This document shows positions 60,689 to 64,000 of a DNA stretch of 64,000 nucleotides, one piece after another. The DNA lies in the IMG/VR virus record IMGVR_UViG_3300027859_000006, positions 1 through 64,000 of that record, one strand, 5' to 3'. The DNA is from a virus. Below the pieces are notes generated by a model, which worked only from the letters and a program-made list of their open reading frames with translations, was not told where the DNA came from and made no database searches. Positions within the stretch are counted from its first letter, which is position 1. Each line of letters opens with the position of its first letter. The translations under genes were made by a program, and so were the position numbers.

Positions 60689-61329
60689 GGGATTTCTTGG
60701 CTTATTTTGGGCTTTTCAGGGAATCTTATATCAGGCTTAAATGCGTACCATTTACCATCTAGAGTATAAGAATTATGATACTTTGCGCAATATATAGTGT
60801 CAAAGTTATATATACCCTCATCTTCTACATACTCCCAGAACTCAGCTAAAGACCATCCGGCCGGTTTGACCTCCGAAGGAGGGAGGTAGCCGAGAACCCT
60901 GTAGGCGTTGTTGTCTATTAAAAATTGTTCAGTCTTGTCACCCACCAGCGCCTCTATTTCAGAGTACAAATCCGGTGACAGTTTATTTTTAGTCAGTACC
61001 TCTGTAGCAGCAAGTCTCTTTAAAGCGGCTACCCCTGTTTTTCTAACTAGAGGTAGGATCTCGGAACAGACGTAAAGCTGCCATTCTCTTGCTGTTGGCA
61101 TATCAGATCGCATTAAAAAGAAGTAAAGAACCTGCTCAGCATACAATTTACGTCCGTCGGAGCACGGTGCACTCTCGATACGTAAATCAGCATTACGCTT
61201 AAGAAAATCTCGTATTGCTCGCTTAGGCTCTGAGTAACCTAGCTTCTCTGCAAATTCTTCAAGGTCAAAATAAAATTCGTTGTTTATCTCGTAGAGTGAG
61301 ACACCCTTTTCTAAGTTTAGTATATTCAT
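60661..61329 (-). CDS. Bro-N domain protein (antirepressor-like)
   Basis: 222 residues. The N-terminal 110 residues follow the Bro-N pattern: FDLEEFAEKLGYSEPKRAIR, then KLYAEQVLYFFLMRSDMPTA, then WQLYVCSEILPLVRKTG. The rest is specific (PAGWSLAEFWEYVEDEG). Bro-N proteins occur in phages as DNA-binding antirepressors. The promoter leaves almost no leader: the -10 box ends 8 bp before the ATG and no Shine-Dalgarno sequence is seen, so the mRNA is probably leaderless. It is divergent from the Myb-like gene at 61,443 across 113 bp, the layout of a regulatory switch. Confidence 0.75.
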   Translation of the reverse strand: MNILNLEKGVSLYEINNEFYFDLEEFAEKLGYSEPKRAIRDFLKRNADLRIESAPCSDGRKLYAEQVLYFFLMRSDMPTAREWQLYVCSEILPLVRKTGVAALKRLAATEVLTKNKLSPDLYSEIEALVGDKTEQFLIDNNAYRVLGYLPPSEVKPAGWSLAEFWEYVEDEGIYNFDTIYCAKYHNSYTLDGKWYAFKPDIRFPEKPKISQEIPCFSAINLI

Positions 61330-61336
61330 AGGTTTC

Positions 61337-61365
61337 AGTATATCAAAAATAGTCTAGGAGGGCAA
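61337..61365 (-). promoter_or_regulatory. Leftward promoter of the Bro-N gene
   Basis: On the minus strand TTGCCC (61,365-61,360), 17-bp spacer, TATACT (61,342-61,337). The predicted start of transcription coincides with the ATG at 61,329. It is back to back with the rightward promoter at 61,383. Confidence 0.6.
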
Positions 61366-61382
61366 ATGATTTAACAAAACAC

Positions 61383-61411
61383 TTGATTCGAGACGTTTTT
61401 TAACGTATAAT
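61383..61411 (+). promoter_or_regulatory. Sigma-70 promoter of Myb-like gene
   Basis: TTGATT at 61,383-61,388, 17-bp spacer, TATAAT at 61,406-61,411. AACGT repeats overlap the spacer (GACGTTTTTTAACG), a possible operator. Confidence 0.75.
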
Positions 61412-61442
61412 ACTTGTATTGAATGAATGAGGAAGAACGAAT

Positions 61443-61754
61443 ATGTGGAACGAACAAAAATCTGCTCAACTAGTTAAGACTTACAAAACTAACGGCTACG
61501 ATGCTGCGCAAGCGGCGAAGGCGCTTGGAGTATCGGAACGCTCTGCTATCTCTAAGCTGGTGGCTCTAGGAGAGTATGTTAAGCCTGTTAAGGTACAAGC
61601 TTCCACGGGGCGCATTAATAAAACTCAGTACATTTCTGCGGTCGAGGCAATGCTAGGAGTCAAGTCTGGTAAACTAGCGGGTCTCTCTGGGGCTAGTGCT
61701 AATGCGATAGAAGAATTAGCGGCTGCTCTTGTAAAACTAGGAGACCGTGCATAA
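61443..61754 (+). CDS. Small Myb/SANT-like DNA-binding protein
   Basis: 103 residues. MWNEQKSAQLVKTYKTNGYD, then AAKALGVSERSAISKLVALG and EYVKPVK: a tryptophan helix and a second helix with the SERSAxSKL pattern, closest to the 53,421 protein. The C-terminal half is Ala/Gly-rich and helical. GAGGAAGAACGAATATG gives a good start. Likely DNA-binding, perhaps controlling its own divergent promoter pair with the Bro-N gene. It is coupled to the next gene (TAATG). Confidence 0.65.
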   Translation: MWNEQKSAQLVKTYKTNGYDAAQAAKALGVSERSAISKLVALGEYVKPVKVQASTGRINKTQYISAVEAMLGVKSGKLAGLSGASANAIEELAAALVKLGDRA

Positions 61755-62002
61755 TGGATGTTATTGTTGGAATTTGGACTGTATTAACCCTTCTAGGGTA
61801 TCTAGCCTACTTCGCAGGCGACAGAGCGACTGTAGTAATGTATGACCTAGAGGTGTATCAGGGTAGAGTATTCAATTGGGCGGATGCAGTTAGTATTATC
61901 CTAGGGGTGGTATCGGGGCACTATTGGCTGTCTTTGCTAGTGCCGCTCAGCTCGATTCTCATGTATAAGCGCACTCGCAAAAAGTTGGGACGTCCCAGCT
62001 AG
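61754..62002 (+). CDS. Small membrane protein
   Basis: 82 residues. Two or three hydrophobic segments: IVGIWTVLTLLGYLAYFAG, AVSIILGVVSG and WLSLLVPLSSILM, ending in a basic tail (YKRTRKKLGRPS) that should stay in the cytoplasm. It shares a TAATG junction with the Myb-like gene. The family is unknown. Confidence 0.6.
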   Translation: MDVIVGIWTVLTLLGYLAYFAGDRATVVMYDLEVYQGRVFNWADAVSIILGVVSGHYWLSLLVPLSSILMYKRTRKKLGRPS

Positions 62003-62017
62003 CGCCGCTCCGCGGCG
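62003..62017 (+). terminator. GC-rich hairpin after the 61,754 gene
   Basis: CGCCGC-TCC-GCGGCG directly abuts the stop codon; a short CCCTTTCCC follows instead of a U-tract. It may be a weak terminator. Nearly the same CGCCGCTCCG opens the non-coding stretch at 60,029. Confidence 0.4.
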
Positions 62018-62600
62018 AGCCCTTTCCCATCTATAACATGTATTATACGCGGAATTGAGCCCGTTTGCAAGTGATTTTTAGTAAGAAACTGGTGAGGCTA
62101 GGGTGGGTTTTGGGAAAGACTCGGGGAATTTTAGTCGCGCCTAACGGTCGTTTACGACCTGCGCCTCCGAAAAAGCTAAAAAATTGCTTGCGAGGCTACA
62201 AACCCAAATTTCGCCACTTCGCGGCGGATTAGGGTAAAATGTTGCAAACCCAATCTTGGCCGTAAACGGCCGGGTTATGGGTAGAAGTGTAATAGACCTA
62301 GGGGAAGGTTGGGAGGGATTTGGGATACAAGTGTAATCCGCATCGAGGAAAGAATTTGGGTAAGTGTTGCTAAGGTTCTCGCCGGAACAATGCCGAAGGC
62401 ATAGAGTGGGCGAGGATATAGCAGAAGTGTAATAGAAGTATAGTAGAGTCTAGGGAGAAGTCTAGGCTAGAGTTGGAAAGGCAGCGGGCGGGGCGAGTCC
62501 AGGGCCGTATGTTGGGAAGGGTCGGGGAAGGTTGGGATGGATTTGGGATTAAGTGGGGAAACATTCCTCTGATATAGCTATAAGTATAACTATAAATAAC
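62018..62600. repeat. G-rich repeat region without genes
   Basis: GGGGAAGGTTGGGA(G/T)GGATTTGGGAT occurs at 62,301-62,326 and 62,524-62,549 (25 of 26 identical), and AGAAGTGTAATAG at 62,283-62,295 and 62,423-62,435. Many further GGG runs lie on the plus strand (62,101-62,140; 62,480-62,530). No ORF with a start and ribosome site was found. Possible origin, G-quadruplex region or terminal structure. Confidence 0.6.
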
Positions 62601-62842
62601 TATCCCTCCTAGTTTTTTGATACTCAAAATTTTAAAATTGGTACTTTTTCGATAGATACAATTATGGCAATAAAATCTTTTTGTTGTGTTCGCTTAAAGC
62701 GTCTATTTCTTAGTATTGGTTAGGCTTGTCAAAGTTTTTTGGGGTGTGCTTTAAACAGAGTCGCACCCCACTTTGAGCCAAACCGACTAAGAAGTCGCTA
62801 AAGCTCACATCAATAGAGAGTCATATAACTCTCTAGAAGATG
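62601..62842 (-). ncRNA. Candidate leftward small RNA
   Basis: A good leftward promoter (62,848-62,876) points into a stretch with no ORF. The transcript would carry three hairpins in a row: AGAGAGT/ACTCTCT (62,815-62,833), CGACT-TCTT-AGTCG (62,783-62,796), and GGGGTGC/GCACACCCC with a 13-nt loop (about 62,740-62,770). No clear U-tract terminator is seen, so the 3' end is uncertain. Confidence 0.35.
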
Positions 62843-62847
62843 TTAAT

Positions 62848-62876
62848 ATTGTAGCAGATTTTTTTCTCCATGTAAA
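62848..62876 (-). promoter_or_regulatory. Leftward sigma-70 promoter with no downstream gene
   Basis: On the minus strand TTTACA (62,876-62,871), 17-bp spacer, TACAAT (62,853-62,848). It lies 12 bp past the stop of the leftward 62,888 gene. Confidence 0.6.
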
Positions 62877-62887
62877 GTATTTTTCTT

Positions 62888-63160
62888 TTACTCACCAATG
62901 GGTTCTGACCACAATGCTTCAAATGGTTCTTTGCAGTAAACAACATATGACCAAGACGTGTAACTTGGGTTACTTTTTCGGTCGACTTTGTTTTCTTCTA
63001 GGATTTGAAGATATCGGTCGTATTTTTGCTTAACAGTTCTTTCCTTATCTTCCTTGAACAAGCGTTGTGTGACTTGCATATGCTTTAACAGCATTTCTTG
63101 AGTGTGGTTTGGGAATTTGTTGCAAAACTGTCTTAGTTTAACTTTGTAGGCTTCTTTCAT
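62888..63160 (-). CDS. Hypothetical protein, paralogue of the next gene
   Basis: 90 residues. MKEAYKVKLRQFCNKF at the start and YTSWSYVVYCKEPFEAL near the end are shared, with changes, with the 84-residue protein encoded just upstream (MKESYKVKIKQFCNKY; WTSWKYVVYFKESYKEY). The middle is a variable charged helix. AAGGAG lies upstream of the ATG. A tandem gene duplication is clear; the function is unknown. Confidence 0.65.
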   Translation of the reverse strand: MKEAYKVKLRQFCNKFPNHTQEMLLKHMQVTQRLFKEDKERTVKQKYDRYLQILEENKVDRKSNPSYTSWSYVVYCKEPFEALWSEPIGE

Positions 63161-63411
63161 TTCTTAAAATACTCCTTATAGCTCTCTTTAAAATATACTA
63201 CATACTTCCAGCTTGTCCAGCTAGGAGGGTTGGTAGGGTCTTTCAACTCTTCTGCGCTTACTCGTTCTACGAACGCTTCATAACACTCCTTAACCGAGAG
63301 GTGCAGCTTATCAGCACGAAAGCGTTTTCTAGTACTATCTAAAATTTGCTCTGTAGGGTTTTTATACTTATTACAGAACTGCTTTATTTTAACTTTGTAT
63401 GATTCTTTCAT
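63157..63411 (-). CDS. Hypothetical protein, tandem paralogue
   Basis: 84 residues, basic. It shares N- and C-terminal motifs with the 62,888 protein (K-E-S/A-Y-K-V-K, QFCNK, TSW-YVVY-KE). It overlaps that gene by 4 bp (ATGA). The ribosome site is weak. The conserved Trp/Tyr motif near the C-terminus suggests a common binding surface; no family was recognised. Confidence 0.65.
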   Translation of the reverse strand: MKESYKVKIKQFCNKYKNPTEQILDSTRKRFRADKLHLSVKECYEAFVERVSAEELKDPTNPPSWTSWKYVVYFKESYKEYFKK

Positions 63412-63418
63412 GGTGCTG

Positions 63419-63664
63419 TCAACTTCTATTAATCTTTTTTATTTCTGCTTTAATAGCTTTTAATCCTCCGACTTTTCTTAGTATCTTCCATCGGGTGTAC
63501 ATTACTTCTAGCTTAGACATATCTTTGTAACCTTTAATCCACCAAGTAGCACTGGTGTAGGCGACGTAGTCGCCAGCTCCTAGGTTTACAACAGCTTGTC
63601 GGACTAGAGGACAGCTAACTCCAAAGAACTCAGTACAAATACCATATCTTAATGCGTTAAACAT
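63419..63664 (-). CDS. Hypothetical protein
   Basis: 81 residues with two cysteines (YGICTEFFG, SCPLVRQAV), an aromatic middle (YVAYTSATWWIKGYKDM) and a basic C-terminal helix (KVGGLKAIKAEIKKINR). The family is unknown. It starts inside the end of the next gene, 10 bp after GAGGAAT, and is part of the leftward operon that enters from the right edge. Confidence 0.55.
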   Translation of the reverse strand: MFNALRYGICTEFFGVSCPLVRQAVVNLGAGDYVAYTSATWWIKGYKDMSKLEVMYTRWKILRKVGGLKAIKAEIKKINRS

Positions 63665-64000
63665 TAGGATTATTCCTCGCTATGAGCATCATTCTAATGC
63701 TGTACCAATGTTTTATAATAAATTGTATAATCTCTTTCCTAGCCTTTCTACCTGCTTCTGTATTTGGACTACCAGCTTTGACCCAATAGTGTTCTGCTGG
63801 GTCTATGCCAGGACACCCCATTTCATGGAGGATTTGGCCGAGATTTCCTACACTACCTAAAGTACCTGAAGGGGTTATATACTCAGCTATTTGATGGCAC
63901 AGGTAATCGTCGCTTCTTAAATGAAAGGGGGGAGTAAAAGGTACATAGCTTCTTTGTTCAAGCTCGGTTAGTCTTTCGACTTCTTCTTTCAAAGCACTCA
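63657..64000 (-). CDS. Hypothetical protein, cut by the window edge
   Basis: At least 114 codons. The frame is open to the right edge; the bases at 63,999-64,000 give TG followed by AGT GCT TTG, so an ATG starting at 64,001 is quite possible. A TTG at 63,992 is the only start inside the window. The protein contains YVPFTPPFHLRSDDYLCHQI and a central Gly/Pro-rich segment (ITPSGTLGSVGNLGQ), and ends with a basic helix. The family is unknown. Confidence 0.55.
   Translation of the reverse strand, partial: SALKEEVERLTELEQRSYVPFTPPFHLRSDDYLCHQIAEYITPSGTLGSVGNLGQILHEMGCPGIDPAEHYWVKAGSPNTEAGRKARKEIIQFIIKHWYSIRMMLIARNNPNV

Noticed and set aside
62370-62627. 85-residue leftward frame
   Set aside because: The AGGAGGG inside it is not followed by a start at proper spacing, and the frame is the complement of the G-rich repeats (Pro/Ser-rich by composition).
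53100-62900. Phage-plasmid or prophage interpretation
   Set aside because: DnaA boxes and repeats suggested a plasmid origin, but no ParA/ParB, toxin-antitoxin pair, integrase or CI-type repressor was found in the window. The genome outside the window could change this.

Overview
This window looks like most of the genome of a lytic, long-tailed (siphovirus-type) bacteriophage of a Gram-negative, probably marine gammaproteobacterial, host. The DNA is AT-rich by eye. Promoters match the host sigma-70 consensus (TTGACA-like box, 16-17 bp spacer, TATAAT). The window also holds a lipobox protein, DnaA boxes of the Gram-negative type and Fur-box-like palindromes. No integrase, partition genes or lysogeny cassette were seen, and no tRNA genes, endolysin or holin were recognised. 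The right edge cuts a gene.

Layout. (1) 1-2,500, plus strand: small early genes, including a lipoprotein and one gene broken by an in-frame stop. (2) 2,500-25,020, plus strand: replication and recombination, in an order like the phage T5 'D' region. It holds an AEP primase/SF2 helicase fusion behind a structured leader, small DNA-binding proteins, a nucleotidyltransferase, a PC4-like protein, a split NAD-dependent ligase, a DnaB-like helicase, a Toprim primase, a family A DNA polymerase interrupted by a group I intron, an SF2 helicase, a probable ssDNA-binding protein, SbcD- and SbcC-like proteins, a PD-(D/E)XK nuclease, a flap endonuclease and a dUTPase. A bidirectional terminator at about 25,022-25,054 separates this block from the next. 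(3) 25,058-53,063, minus strand: virion genes. Reading in the direction of transcription, these are two surface proteins, small and large terminase, HNH nuclease, portal, prohead protease fused to the major capsid protein, connectors, tail tube, tail chaperones (likely frameshifted), tape measure, distal tail, tail hub and tail fibres. (4) 53,100-56,250, minus strand: a module with different composition that resembles the T5 pre-early set. It encodes a HAD phosphatase, a 553-residue metallophosphoesterase (A1-like) and a small DNA-binding protein (A2-like). (5) 56,250-57,190: a non-coding region dense in repeats, with a cluster of DnaA boxes, compared here with the T5 injection stop signal or an origin. 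(6) 57,190-62,000: small, mostly plus-strand genes with their own promoters and terminators, plus a leftward Bro-N gene facing away from a Myb/SANT-like gene. (7) 62,000-62,890: a repeat-rich non-coding stretch with a leftward promoter and hairpins. (8) 62,888-64,000, minus strand: small unknown genes, two of them tandem paralogues.

How it works together. The 53-62 kb region probably acts first, with host takeover and control of DNA entry. The 2-25 kb block then copies and repairs the genome using largely phage-encoded machinery, and the leftward virion block builds capsid and tail. The main novelties are the dispersed Fur-box-like 36-bp repeats around the pre-early-like module and DnaA-box cluster, the intron inside polymerase motif B, the structured leader of the primase-helicase, and a leaderless Bro-N gene divergent from a DNA-binding-protein gene.
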